Assembly: GCF_043641665.1 (NCBI RefSeq)
Contig: NC_092193.1
Coordinates: 6,744,501 to 6,808,500, forward strand
DNA length: 64,000 bases
Source of the DNA: Enoplosus armatus
Taxonomy: Eukaryota > Chordata > Actinopteri > Centrarchiformes > Enoplosidae
Reading direction: 5' to 3'
The notes beneath the pieces were generated by a model. It was not told the DNA's origin. It searched no databases and saw nothing but the letters and a program-made list of their open reading frames with translations. Made by a program: the position numbers and the translations under genes. Positions 13,501-25,724 of the stretch are shown here, piece after piece. The number at the start of each line of letters is the position of its first letter. Position 1 is the first letter of the stretch.

Positions 13501-16500
13501 CTTCTACCTTACAAGGGCAATTGTATTGTAATGACTAAATTGAATAATGGCAAGTTTATTAGCCCTCTAACTTTCTCTCCTCACATTAAACCCCAGTGTC
13601 TAGACAACGGGACCTGGAGCAGTGTTTATTAAGGAAGCTGAAAGAGACCTTGGCACCCCCTGAAAGGACTCAAAGGTGGTGATGTAGCCACATTAATTTT
13701 ACAAGGGCTGTAAAGACTCAAACAAATGTCATATTCTTAAAACCATAATATCTCGGTTCAATGACAAAATAACTAATCCTGATCAAATTAAAGTCCAATT
13801 ATTCTGACTGAGGACATTTTGACACTTGGCTTCCATGGCACCTCCAACACCTGCCCTCTCAAGTTTAATTATATTCTTCAAATTTCCGTTACTGAAAGTG
13901 TAAGGTGTGCTGGCAGTTTAGGCCAAAAATCACAGAAATTTAGTTCTAATACATCACACTATTTTGAACTGTTTTTTGCTCTTTGAAATCAAGCCAAATT
14001 GAGAAAGAAAAAAAACAGACACATACAGCACAGACTGGGACAATTTATTTAACAGCACTCAGTTCCTAATAAATTTCTATACTCTTTCTTGCCAAGTTAG
14101 TTTTGAGTAAGTAAGCTACTGGGGGCTCTTTCTCCACTTTGCCCCAGTAATAAAGAATTAACAGGCTTCCAATGGATGTGAACTTTATTGTTATATATTA
14201 TAATGCATTGTATTTGTGCTTAAGTACACAATGTTTCATATTTCCCCTGGCAAGATTGGAAATTGACAAATAGCACATTCACATCTGTCAACAGCTCATT
14301 TGTTTTCTACAGCCATCAGTAATGACATAGGTCTTATCCTCTGCAGTTCATTACCTAATATTCGGATTAGCTGATGAGCTAAACCAAATGGTTACGCAGT
14401 AAAATTTATTTTTTGTTTCTCTGAGTGGACTCCTTCCTGATAAAATAAATATGGCTTTACTTCTCACAAACAGCCGGGCAGCAGACTTTGAGTCAAGCAA
14501 TGCGCATTCATTATGACAACCCTGCTAGATTTCACTACATCAGCCAAATACAGCATACTGGAGTCTGCCAGCAATCAAACTTGAGGACAGATACTTTATT
14601 GACAAGATCAGTCCACAAAACATCAAAAGAAATATTCCTCTCATTGATTTGCTGTAATAAATTGTGGGTTCCCCCAAAATATCAAATAACAAAAAGCTGG
14701 TGTTGCTCTCCTTACTTGAGTCATATGTTTACATGACATTTCATACACCATGTGCCGAGTGACTCTCATCCCCTATGGGCTCTTGGGGCCTACTGTAACA
14801 CCAGCGCATTCATGAGCATCTTCTAGAAAACAATTGCTGTAAGTCTGCACTGCATTTTAGAAAACAGGTGTTCGTAGTGATGGGTTTCATTACAGTTACT
14901 CATCACATCACTTTTTTTTCTGTTTTATTGTGAAGCTGAAACATCTTAAAGATGTTTCTATTTTGCCATTAAGTGGTTCAAGACAAATAAAAGTAAGTAA
15001 GACAAGTAAATGAAAGCCTCACTTTCAGTTATTAGTTTGAGTAGGCATTTTTTGTGTTTTTCTGCCACGCATTGCTCTAGGGATGGCAAAGTCGATCTGT
15101 CAGTCGGTCCAGCACTTTGGTTTATGGCCCACCACATCACAAAATATGGTGGAATCCTTCATCTCTGAGATCCTTTAATTTCATGAAATTTGCCAGATAA
15201 AAGTGTATATTCAAAGTTCTCCACAGAGGTAATACAACATAACGTATATTATGTCCTGAACAGCAGTAGGCAAGTCATTTTAAAGAAAATGCTGCACTCA
15301 CCAACATTACAACTTCATCCTCTTTTCATATCTTTGGTGTTCTTTGGTATAAAGCACCCAGATGAGCAGGTAAATGCTGTGTGCAGTTTACTTACATCTG
15401 AACTAATGATTGAGTTCTTTTTTTGTTGTTGCGAGATCCACTTTCTACTTCTCCGGAGCAACTGATGGGCAACGTTGCCTGCTGTTTCAGATTCAGCGTG
15501 AATGCTGGTAATCTGTGGGAGGGAAGAAAGGAGGTTACCTGGGAAGAGCTGTTTGGTTGGAGCGCTGATCTGAGCCCGTTTTCCCACTCGGTAAGCTACG
15601 TCGGGTTTGGATCCTCTCCGGGCTGTGCAGAAGCCTGTTGTTTTCCGTACTCCTTCAGGAGAGCTCTGGAAGTCTAGAACCTTCAGTACATCTACTGGTT
15701 CAGCTGTGGAGGCAGAACAAAGAATTGATTTCATCACTCAATGATACTTGAGCAGCAAAATGTCATAACATTTGCACCGCAGTAAGTTATTTGGGGAATG
15801 CATTTGTCTAAATCTCCTAAGTGCTGAGTCAGTGTTCCTCATGTATGGAAGCTATTTGGGTGTTTTTTAGTGGGTTTGCTCTTTTGTATTTTTGTTTGTA
15901 CTAATGTTACTTTCAAAGGTATATGTGAAAATACGGCTCAAAGTGTGGATTGGAGAATTGTTCTGAGATGCTGCACTCACGTGCAGTTGTATAGATTGGA
16001 AAACATGACTTTCCGGATCATGAATCAGCTTATAAATGTAATATTGTTTCACAGTCAACTCTTACATGTCAAAGTAAATTCTCAGTCTGCATCATGTACG
16101 CAGAAAATCAACATTACATTGACTGCTAAAGCCATACTCGCTGCACATGCTGCTACAAAAGACATTAAACTAATTTAATCTTTTAGAAAATAATAAAAAA
16201 TAAATAAAAGAATTAACATTCAAATATAAATAAATGTAACAATTAAGATGATGTATGAGGTTATAGAAGAAAATGCTTTTTATTATAATGTATTTTTAGT
16301 GTACATGTTGTAAAAGCTGCATGTCATTTTACAGTACACAGTAAGCATATTTCAACAGTTAACAGAAAACCTAATAGGACCTGGCATTTTGATGATACGT
16401 CAACATTTACACCCATTACACCCCTTGCCTGTGCAGGGACTGTTGGCCAAATCTGTCAGTTCATGCAGTTGTTCGTTTATGAGCTACCTTGGCAGAGGAG

Positions 16501-19500
16501 CAGTAAAAATGTTAGGAACCATTCAGCAAACATAATTGGCCCCCTCCTCACTGCCACTGTTACCCCCACAGCCAAAAGCCGAGGTATCTATGGGATGATA
16601 AAACTCATTGCTGTTGATCATTGGGTCTTTGGAATAAGGAGAGCACAGAGGGGAGCAGGTTTACAAGCTTCTTAACACTACTAGACTCTTTTCTATCAAT
16701 GGACCTGGAACTCAGGGGTGAAACTACTGTGCCATGCAGTCATAAACACCGTTTCTCATTTCTTTTTCTTTTCTCTCCTGCTATCGCTATTGTCCAGCTC
16801 TACCTTCATTCCTGAGATTTTTACTCTCTTCTCTGTCCCATTCTGTAAATGTTTTTTCTCTTAAACCCTTATCTTCTCTATTCCCGGAGGCACATCACCA
16901 GATACAGTGTGATTATGGGGAATTTAAGAGGCCTAATAGGGTGTCTTTTAAGTCCAGTGTATAAACAGGAGTGTTGACGTACAGCAAAGTGCATTCGTGA
17001 TTTAACGCATGTCTGCCTGAGGCTGCATTTGCTTAAAAATATACAGTATGAGGAGGCTATTAATTCAAGGTCATTATGGGTGATGTAATGGATAAAACAG
17101 CAAATGTACATAGAGATTTTCTCATGAGAAAAGTGCAGATGTGAACAAATTGTTTAATTCTGGCTTATATTCTGTGACTGTGACAGTGCAGCTCTTGCAG
17201 TAGGTTATTACTTGTCTGCACTTGGCGGTGTCAACTTAAGTAATCCATTCATTATAAAATACATACATACATACAGTATTGCAACATTTCTATCTGTCTC
17301 CATGAAAACAGTGGATGTGATGTGTTTATTTGTAAGCTCTGTACACAGCAGTATCTATTTAAAGTTTGCTAACATTAGCCACCATGAGCTACTGGTCATA
17401 CCAGACCAAGTAAGGCTGTAGCAGCAAAAACTCCTGAGTTGTAGTGAAATAAGCAAAGGCGTGTTTTATTGCTTATGAATTGAGAAGAAGAGTGTGTTAT
17501 TTCTTCTTCTTCTTCTTCTTCTTCTTCTCCTTCTTCTTCTTCTTACATACTCGGGCTTTAAATAAGCAGCCATGAATGAAAGTATGATTTATTACTTCTT
17601 ATTCATGTTGGTGAGGGGACAAGATTGCTAATAATATGCTAGAATTTACTGGAAAAACATGACAGATCAAACACTTTCTAATGACAACTGATGTGCTGCC
17701 TTGTAATTTAATGACATTCACCACATATAATAACATCTCTGCACTGTTGTAGTGTTAATATACTAAAGCAAAAACAAAGACTGTAAGTCCGCACATCAAT
17801 ACTGCAGTATGTATTGGCCTGACTAAATGAGATCTACAACTGAGAGGGGAATATTAAAAGCTAACAGAGGTCCAACGCAGAAAATAAAACGACTAACAGT
17901 TAAATTTCCACTCCAAACCAAACTCAGTGCAACCCAACTATTAACTGCTACTTGTTTAACTATTACAAAAACCACAGCAGCAAAAACCAGCGCAACAGTG
18001 TCCAGACATCACATTACTCATTGTCTTTTCAGTGAGTCAAGAGGCAGGATGTGTCCTCTTCAAAGACCCAGCAATGATAAACAATGTCTGAATAGTCAGC
18101 TGGGAAGATAAAGCCTTTAAGGAATGGCAGATAACCGGCTTAATGTGAAATCTCCCTTTCTTGGAAAAAAATTGAGATCCATGTGTTTGATACCAGCTTC
18201 AAAACATTGTGGGAAAATTATTTAAAGGGATCAGACAGACGGCTTTCTCGAAATTCACATTGCAGGAAATCTCCTCATCTGCCTTATAAAACTCCACAAA
18301 ACTGTGCGAACCAGGAAGAGAGTTTGGTCAAGAGACACAGATGAAGAAGAAATAGCATACACTGATGGTGGAAATATTATTTAAAGGAATATAATGTACA
18401 GAAATAGAGTCTTATAGTCCTTTTTCCCCATCAATGGAAATACCATGTGTTCTTTCTTGTGATGCAAAATGTAGACCCTAAAGTGTTACTCTATACTTTT
18501 ACCATACTTTTCTGAAATGCCTCTTTGCTAAATATTTTAACATTAATCTATAGCGAAAGCTATAATATATACACCTGTTTACATTTTATGTTTTTTTAAG
18601 TCATGTGGCACGTGAAGCCAGGAAGCGCTGATTGTGCGGTTCCTGTTCGCTTTTAGTGACCAGCAGGGGGTCTGATGGGTGGAGCTATAAGTCCACATGC
18701 TGAACCCATTATGGCACTGGCACCACTCCCTACACCCCCCCTTACTAAAACATACATGAGACTAAACTGAGAAGGCCCCATCCCTGTAGCTACTTCTCCT
18801 GTGACCAGAAAAATAACAGCTTGAGTGGTGAATCAAACTCGCTTGATTTCGAGCACATGCTTCGGGGTCGTGTCTCGAGTTTTAGCTCATTTGAAGTTGA
18901 GCAGATCTGCTCTTTAAGTGATGGAAAGGACTGGAGTCATTTGCGCTGATATGGGTCCAGATCATCTGATGCCAGAGCTGATGAATTTAAATTGTTAAGA
19001 GTATAAGCATCAAGCAAGCTGCACTGCTGGGAAATCAAACAAATCAGACTGTCTTTACTTTTGATTTCTATTAAAGTCACTCCCATTATAAGTTTTATCT
19101 ACCAAAGAGCTGTTTAACAGACACAGAGTTTGTTTTCTCCTGAAGACTACCAGAGTGACTTCTGACTTGAACACAGACAGAGTAAAATACAATTGTGAGT
19201 ACAGACTAAATGCCAAGTTTTAAACCTCACACCGAATGCCTCATAAAAAAGAAAATAGTCTGTGGCTCTTTCTGAATATTGTCCCAAGTACAGAGCTACT
19301 GGTTCTTGAAAAAAAAGAAAGCTTGGACTAAAGGTCTCTTTGTGAGTTTCAGAATGCCTTTCTGCATTACTGCATACCTCAAGGCCTCATATATTCCAGA
19401 TGTGCTGAATTGGCCAAGAACCCCCCCCACACACACACACACCCACCCGCCCACCCGCACCCCCGACTCTTCAGCCCCTCTCCTTCCACAACCATCGCTT

Positions 19501-22072
19501 CACAGAAGCCCTGAAAAACAGGCAATATCCCAAAACCATTAAAGACCCCAAATGAAAAGGTATAAGGCTTTTTAAAAGCTTTTCAGCCTTGGAGGAGTTT
19601 GAGCCAGCGTGCTATACCCTTAACACATCCTGAAAAAGATTCCCATCCTTCCACCTTTAAAAAGGAATAAACCCTACTCTAATGATAAGGATGAAACCCA
19701 CAAGAGAGAGAAGACAGTTCTCTCGTCTGCTGAAGGTACCAAAGCAGTTTCAGACGAGCCACAGTCTTGTCTGAGGGGTAATTTGTCAGTCTCTCTGATT
19801 TTTAATGACACATCTTCCTGACTGCTGTCGGGGACTTGTGATATACTATCTGCCATGTTAACAAGCTACTACTATGACAAAGAGTGTGATTTCCCCTGAA
19901 GCAGTGAAGCATGTAGTGACAAGAGAAACCTCCGTAAAAATCATTAAAGCGATTCCACCAGTAGACCCTCACACATTAAAGTACCATTTTCAGCTGTATC
20001 GCCAAAATTTCCAGGACTCTTCATCTCATAACTCATCAGAGACGTACAGTTTGATGTTTAAGTTTAGACGTGTGATTAACTTTTAAATCCGTGACATTCC
20101 GACTTAATGTCTCTGTGGCCCTGCGGTCGCGCAGCAGCATCTTTTTTGTGTCACTGCCATCTACTGAGAGTTGGCAGCATAGGCAGCAATTAAAGTACAT
20201 TGGAAAGCCTGTAAATGTTTGCTAGCACATCATGCAATTATGGTTAGTTTAAATATCAGTCAGAGTGAAGAAAGATGGGCAATGAGCAAGCCATCCCACT
20301 GTGGTATTCGCTTTCATGATCTTTTCAGTTTTGGGGAGCTCTCTGCAATTTGCTCTCTGCTGAATGATTTCTTTATGTACTGTATCATAGGACTTGTACA
20401 GTGTAAACAGTGAGTGGTGATGGTTCAAAACGGGGAGGGACTTAAGACGGGAAATGTCTAGACAGGATGCAATACATTACACAAATGATCAACTATTGTA
20501 TATTAGCCTCTGATTAACATTTTAATGGAGCCATATAAAATCTAAACTTTGAACTGAATATGTTTATCTATGTCAGTATTATGGATCTGATACAAGAATG
20601 CAAGTATTTGAAAGGTTGCATAATAACTGATCTGATGTCAAAACCACAAATATTAAAAAGCAACATGCATCCAAATAGACACAACTTTGACTGACACAAA
20701 GTTGTCCTAGTTAAAGCCACAGTACGGCATGGATGTCTCTCCGACTCCACAGACAAAGGAAACATAATGGATGTAGTTAATGTGACCCACATATGTGTTT
20801 TTAAAGCAAAGGAAATACTCCAGATTTTTTTTTCTTTTTTCCATCAACGCCCCATCTTGGATTTAGTGGGAGCCCAGATAATGTGGAAAGATGGTGATCC
20901 TTCAGGCCAGAATATGAATTTCACTCCCAGAATTCCAGTGTTATGCACAGTATATTAAATACACTCTCAGAATATTTATCACAAAACCCCTAAATCTAAA
21001 GTTACACTGTGCCACAGTAAACTCAGATTGAGATATCAGTACGGCAGCTGACAGTTTATTAGACAAAATAAGAACATTTTCAGCCAACTTTATGTCTATT
21101 GTGAATCTGATTTAACTATTAGGTTTTTACTTCACTGATATAAAAAACTTAATGTACTATATGTGGGGTACTAGTTATATCACCAAACGTCGTGCGTAAA
21201 AGTTATGCGTAAAACCTTAAGGGTTTCCAGTCGTACAGCCAAGTGATATACTGAAATAGTGAAATAATCAAAGCTGCCAAAATTATACAGCAGAGTGTAA
21301 ATTACAGCAGTATATTCACCGCTAATAAGCGCCATCGTTGCTCACTGGTCACTTTTAGGGCACACTTTTTACGCGGAGCATATGTGTCAAGAAGAAATGC
21401 ACTGTCAGCCTCTCTTCTCTCCTCGCTGACCACACCTGGATGGCAGACTTAACCTACTTAGACACTCAGAGGAAACTAAGAGAGAGCAGCATCTCCGTCG
21501 GTTTGTGCTAAGAATGTTTTTGCATTACAATCACTCCAACATGAATTTGGACACATTAAAACTATGAAGGCAAGCCCAGTCAACAGTTCAGGTAAGTGTC
21601 AAGGTAACAACTTCGAAGTCATCAACAAGGCTTAGAGACAGTGTAGAGACACATGAGACCTCTTTAAAAGTTACTGGAAAACTTGGATGCAGGTGCAGTC
21701 GTATGATAGGGGGCTCAATTTGATGTTACTCAACAAAAAACGGACCACCAGTCAGCATCACAAGATAAATTGCCTCGACTATTAAAAACAAAAAAGAAGC
21801 TGCTCTGTCGGATGAGGTGGATCAGTCTACTGTGCGCTAGAAAAGGTTGGTAAACTGAGCTACGGCGATTGGCAGAAGTTGATGTCCACCTCTGGGCTGG
21901 CCGCCAGCCTGGAGGACGCAAAGTGTCTGTGGCGTCTAGTAACATGCAGCTTCTTACCTGCTCTGACATCGGCGGCTTGTAGAATTAAAATTAATGTGAC
22001 CACAGCGATTAGCGTTGAATCCCATAGCCACCTTTTCGTTTTCCACCTGGTGCTCCACCTTTGCATCTCCAT
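1406..22072 (-). CDS. col11a1: Collagen alpha-1(XI) chain, N-terminal part (five exons, cut by window edge)
   Basis: Fibrillar procollagen chain of cartilage type XI collagen, secreted to the extracellular matrix, where it nucleates and limits the diameter of type II collagen fibrils. Exons join as 22072-21958, 15703-15539, 12775-12562, 11321-11159 and 1534-1406, all with GT-AG borders and matching phases, giving 262 codons. Residues 1 to about 38 are a signal peptide carrying [10 protein letters not shown], a stretch typical of COL11A1 rather than COL5A1. Residues from about 40 form the TSPN/laminin-G-like domain, with four cysteines at 64, 184, 238 and 245, the spacing known from this family. 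A basic KKKVTRP at 185-191 matches the heparan-sulfate-binding site described for the alpha-1(XI) N-propeptide. Residues 246-262 enter the acidic variable region. The triple helix and C-propeptide are outside the window. Assignment to the a or b fish paralogue is not possible. Synteny with amylase supports the identity. Confidence 0.95.
7522..7546. repeat. CT microsatellite
   Basis: About twelve CT units inside col11a1 intron 4. Confidence 0.95.
8221..8511 (+). mobile_element. Repeat family A copy 1 (non-autonomous, MITE-like)
   Basis: Shares with the copies at 10638, 11400 and 13046 the ordered words AGCCAGGCTAGCTGTTT, TTATGCTAAGCTAGGCTAA, a CTTCTCACCTCACTC stretch and the end CCCAAAATGTTGAACTATTC. 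The 5' part is missing or too diverged to delimit. Confidence 0.7.
10638..11083 (+). mobile_element. Repeat family A copy 2 (diverged)
   Basis: Begins with TGTGCTTTCTTGCC and TTAGATGAGA, passes through TTTTTATGCTAA and a CTTCTCATCTCACTCTTG stretch, and ends AAACGGTCAAACCATTCC, matching the order in the 13046 copy. It ends 76 nt from the exon 4 donor. Confidence 0.65.
11159..11321 (-). CDS. col11a1: col11a1 exon 4 (heparin-binding part of TSPN domain)
   Basis: A 163-nt exon entered after TTAACAG and left at GAG|GTAAGG, phase 2 in and phase 0 out. It encodes [23 protein letters not shown] (cysteine 184 and the basic glycosaminoglycan-binding patch) and [11 protein letters not shown]. Repeat copies of one family lie within about 80 nt on both sides. 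Confidence 0.95.
11322..12561 (-). other. col11a1 intron 3 (1.2 kb)
   Basis: Contains a repeat-family A copy at about 11400-11735. The rest is AT-rich unique-looking sequence with nothing recognised. Confidence 0.6.
11400..11735 (+). mobile_element. Repeat family A copy 3 (diverged)
   Basis: Starts with CTTATTTCTTGCAGAGAG and TTAGATGACAAGATTGATACC and includes AGACTGGAAGCTGG, CCTGGCTCTGTCC and TTTATGCTAAGCTAA. It has the same orientation as copy 2 and lies 79 nt upstream (in transcript sense) of exon 4. The terminal repeat is eroded at its right end. Confidence 0.65.
12562..12775 (-). CDS. col11a1: col11a1 exon 3 (TSPN domain core)
   Basis: A 214-nt exon entered after CACCTTCAG, at the edge of a run of seven G, and left at GGCAA|GTAAGT. 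Read in the frame dictated by exon 2, it gives [33 protein letters not shown] and [12 protein letters not shown], beta-strand segments of the laminin-G-like fold. The two other frames on this strand are also open but give no recognisable protein, so the splice phase decides the frame. Confidence 0.95.
12776..15538 (-). other. col11a1 intron 2 (2.8 kb)
   Basis: Contains the best-preserved repeat-family A element (13046-13432). No other gene or RNA was recognised in it. Confidence 0.6.
13046..13432 (+). mobile_element. Repeat family A copy 4 (best preserved, inverted ends)
   Basis: The left end AAAGTAATAGTTTTGGGAAA and the right end CCCAAAATGTCGAACTATTC plus CTTT are imperfect inverted complements, and the body carries GAGAGTTAGATGAAAAGAT and TGTGCTAAGCTAAGCTAAC. 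It has no open frame for a transposase, so it fits a miniature inverted-repeat element mobilised in trans. The superfamily cannot be named without target-site analysis. Confidence 0.75.
15539..15703 (-). CDS. col11a1: col11a1 exon 2 (start of TSPN domain)
   Basis: A 165-nt exon entered through TCCACAG and left at CCCAG|GTAACC, phase 1 in and phase 1 out. It encodes [17 protein letters not shown] (first domain cysteine, residue 64) and APTKQLFPG, all hallmarks of collagen V/XI N-propeptides. The exon is clearly more GC-rich than the surrounding intron. Confidence 0.95.
17501..17544. repeat. CTT microsatellite
   Basis: TTC/CTT triplets with one CTCCTT interruption, inside col11a1 intron 1. Confidence 0.95.
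19422..19466. repeat. CA / CCCACC-rich low-complexity tract
   Basis: C-rich run followed by (CA)n and CCCACC/CCGCC units. Apparent open frames across it are low-complexity translations. Confidence 0.8.
21958..22072 (-). CDS. col11a1: col11a1 exon 1 (signal peptide)
   Basis: First coding exon, 115 nt (38 codons plus one base). The start ATG at 22072 sits in a strong Kozak context, ACCATGG, and aligns with the known family start. The reading frame stays open further upstream but has no ATG before 22072. A second in-frame ATG follows two codons later. The product has a basic head (RWKTKRW) and a hydrophobic core ([11 protein letters not shown]), a typical secretory signal. The donor is G|GTAAGA, phase 1. 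Confidence 0.93.
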
Positions 22073-23759
22073 GGTGAGCGCCCGCAACTGTACAGAAAAC
22101 GGGCGACTTTTAACAAAATTCAGTCCCTTCCACAGTCCACAAAAAGAAAGTGCTTATACTACAGCGCCATGTGTGAAAGTATAAGGATGCCTCTCACAGC
22201 CAGACTGGGCCCTTCAGATCCGCTCCCCCTTAAGCCCAGCACTCAGACTGATGGTAAAGGGCTTTCATGAAAAAAAAAAAGCGCAAACCACTCTGTTCCC
22301 TGAGAGTTGCGCACCGTCAGGAGGCTGGACAAACGCCGTAACACTGAACCTGAACCGGCTGTAAGATACTGACACTGGAAAATCCTCCGTTCATCAAATC
22401 ACCAGTCGGGAAAGTTGTCTCGGGACCCGCCCCCTGAGCTTTGAAAGAGGGTGAATAGCATCAAGCGGAGCATCACTGCATCCCAATGAAATTCCTAATT
22501 ACAGGACTCAGTGCAGTATCCTAGACAGATACTAATCTGATTATCCTAAAAGCACAGACATGTGCTCTTTATAATCTTTTAGTTAAGGACAAAGATTTGC
22601 AATAAAATAACACAACAACTAAAAGAAAATCTTTTTAGAAAGAAGCTTTTAAGAGTGGGCATGGGGCAGGAGGTACAGCAGGTGAGGTGATAAACTCAAT
22701 GCAACACAGTAAATGCAAATGAAGTGGTGGGGTGGAGCTGTTATTTCATATGTTTCCTGAAAGCCTAAGAATGTGAAAAGAGCCTGAATAGCATCTACAT
22801 GGGCCAATGGCTAATTTAAAAGCCTCAGTGGCCAAAATGAAATGTTTTCCAGACTCTAGGAGTTTCCTCGAGGAGCCCTTCGAATTTTTTTGGACAGCAC
22901 GGCTCCTGAGGCCTGAAAATAATTAATGGTTGAAGATGACTGGAACAAAGAATGGAAGCACAGGTGGTAGCTATAGAGTCCTCCTCTTGATTTGGTTTTC
23001 CCAGTGTGCACCGATGAAAGACGGATTTAACAGTGTGATGGCAGCCATTCTCACATAAACCCAAACCACATTTTGGAAAATTTGTGTTTACGTGTTTTAT
23101 AACAAGGCAGAAATTAGAACCATAGGTTTAGCAGATATTTAGTACGTTGATGTGAAGATTTAGTACAGTGCTGTGCAGGTGTGGCTAATTAAAAATTAAT
23201 AGTTTGGATGTATAATTGGGATTAAATATAAAAAAATACAGATCAATGGCTACATGCCTGGACTTCCATTCAAAATAAGGTCAAATGCTATTGTGCGTGC
23301 AAGTGTGGCTTTGATTAGTTGTTTTAGACTCCAGGGTGAGCAGGACTAGTGGTCTGATTCATTAGGGCCACCAATTTTTTAAACATTTATTTACCGCAGG
23401 GAAATTTGCTGAGCATTTGTATTTTTAAACACATTCACATCTGGTTGCAACTCTGTGAAACCACAGTTTTCTACTGTTGGCCACTGTGCAGCTCTACTGG
23501 ACAAGTGAAGATGTCTTGCTCATGGGCACTTTGTCTAATTTCTAATTTCCCCCCAGGGATCAATAACGTGTTTCTGATTCTGATTCTTTGGTGGCAGCTG
23601 CTGAGATAAGTTCCTTTGACACCATGACTTTCTCCGCCTGACTGGGCACGAAAACATATAGTTGACAACTCTCTCTGAAACTGAGTACTGATGAAAATAA
23701 AAATGCATGATTAAGACAAAGGTACAATATCACTGCTAGTGTTGAACAAGATTAAGAGT
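22073..23759. other. col11a1 upstream region / start of intergenic gap
   Basis: Just upstream of the col11a1 start. The first 350 nt or so, as read from the minus strand, should hold the 5' UTR and promoter, and they are more GC-rich than the rest, but no TATA box is convincing. At 23546-23590 the words TTTCCCCCCAGGGATCAATAA and GATTCTGATTCT resemble the 3' tails of fish LINE/SINE elements. Nothing else was recognised. Confidence 0.45.
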
Positions 23760-24285
23760 TTACAACCAAGCTAGCAGCTCTGTGAGGCTGTTCTGAGGCA
23801 CAGTGGTGCTTTGAGCTAAATGCTAATGTTGGAATGCTGACAACGCTAACCTGCTGAGCATGCATGAGGCTGATTATTATTAGTTTTGCAGGTACGTAGT
23901 CATGAACCGATAAAAGTACTGGTACAGTAAAATCTGACCCAATGATGGCGCTAGATAAAAAGAAGGGACATGAATATCTGTGCCAAATTTCAAAATCCAT
24001 CCAACAATTTTCCAAGAGGAAAAGTCAGGGTATCACCACAATCATTAGGACACATCATCTAAGATCCATGAATATCTGTACAAAATTCTGTGGCATTTCA
24101 CAGGATAATCTGCTGGTGGTGCAAGAGGAAAAGTCAGGGGATCACCAAAGTCAGTAGGCTTCATCCTCTGGGGACCATGAGTGCCTACACAAAATTGTAT
24201 GGCAATTCATCCAGTAGTTGTTGAGATATTCCAGTCTGGACCGAAGTGGTGGACCGACAGACCGATCGACGTTGCCAGATTGTGG
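23760..24285 (+). repeat. Repeat family B copy 1
   Basis: Ordered words: AGCTCTGTGAGGCTGTTCTG, GCTAATGTTGGAATGCTGAC, ATGATGGCGCTAGAT, AAGTCAGGGGATCACCAAAG, CCTCTGGGGACCATGA, CATCCAGTAGTTGTTGAGAT and GTGGTGGACCGACAGACCGA. The same series recurs at 25725 and, reversed, at 34020 and 28226. It has no coding capacity. Part of the body is duplicated in tandem (see findings). Confidence 0.7.
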
Positions 24286-25724
24286 CTAAAAAGTGTTAAA
24301 AGTGTTTGATTCTCACTTTTGGAGCAAATGCTTTGGTCAACTGCCCACTAAATGGTATATACTTTTGTTCAATCATACTCAAATAGGAAATATGAGCAGA
24401 AAAGGGTCACTGTTCAAAATATTAGGTGGGAGCTCTGTGGCAAATGTTGTGATGTTGGACTGTCTGAATTGTTTAGATTATTTATCTATGACCCGAAGTG
24501 ATGACCTTTTGCTTGCTCAGCAGTAACAAAAACTTTCTTGAAAGCAGCCTGGCTGTGCGTATTGGGTTTCTGGCAGATGGTTGGCTTTTTTTTTGGTCAT
24601 TTTGTTTCAACTTGTTTGGCAGAAAATGTCAGAACCTCTTGTTCATGTTGCTTCCTGGGACTGTGGCCCAAAATGTTTAGTTTAATTTGACGCGCCCTCC
24701 TGCGTTGGAAGAGAGGAAATCTGAACAACCGAAACTAAAGTCTTTAGTTTTCCTTTCAAACAGGACTCTGACAGCTGACAAAATGTACTGACAGACGTCC
24801 AGCGGCTCCTTATAGATTCTTGTTTCAGATTCAGTCTACAATTTTGAGAGACATGCCTTTAGAGCTGCCCTCTTTGTAGTTGGAAGCATATGATTACAAC
24901 TGATGCATTTACTGCCAATGTGTACCAAGATGACATTGTATAATTATTCTATAATAAGTCTCTACTCCTTGCATGGTTCAGCCCAGAGCAGCTATAAAAA
25001 CAAAAATGTCTTGAAAATGTTGCCCGATGGCTGTTTTTCTATTGGAGGCAGCTTTTAATCTGAGTGCTTTCAAGTTTCAGAGTTTTACGTGATGAATAAA
25101 AGTGCTTGACGGACCATTTTTCTGTATGTCTGCACATTTGTTGTGATTTGTGATGCTTCTGAAACACTCTACAGTGTCCAGGAAACATCTTCTTCTTCAG
25201 CATTTCCTAACGCCTCTCATTATAACACCTCATTGGTGACTCTTTTCATTTGCTTCCTCCATATAGTCACCAGTAACCCTGGAGCGCATAGAAATTCAGT
25301 AGGTGCTCAAAGTTACTTCACCTTGAACAAACGTCTGCGATAGGAACGAAGTTTCAACCAGGTCCTCTGAACTCAGACGCGCTCTACAAGATCACAAGTA
25401 GATGTAACCTCAAGACCTCCTCATTACTATGAATTATCCAACTAGAAGGCCGTGTGTGCCGGGTTGGGGGTGGAGAGGGATGCATACTAGACACTGCAGA
25501 CCGCATAACCACTGAGTGGAATGTATGTTTGTCTGGGCTTGCTTATTATAGGTGCATGTGGTACCCAGACAGCCTCACCTAGCAGGGGTTTGCTTGGACG
25601 TGAGAAGGTGTGCTTTCACTCTCAAATCTTGTAAGGTCACCAGGTTTTATGTTGCAAAGTCATCGCTTGCTGTACTACACATTCACATACTGCACAGAGG
25701 AGAAAAGAAAGAATAACAAGAATT

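Larger units (their letters stand above)
15704..21957 (-). other. col11a1 intron 1 (6.3 kb)
   Basis: Long first intron with a CTT microsatellite (17501-17544), a CA/CCCACC-rich tract (about 19422-19466) and a small perfect hairpin (20681-20705). No coding exon was recognised on either strand. First introns of this gene family often host enhancers, but none can be demonstrated from sequence alone. Confidence 0.55.

Noticed and set aside
17501..17544. Regular repetition that could suggest an array
   Set aside because: It is a plain CTT microsatellite with no spacers. CRISPR arrays do not occur in animal chromosomes.
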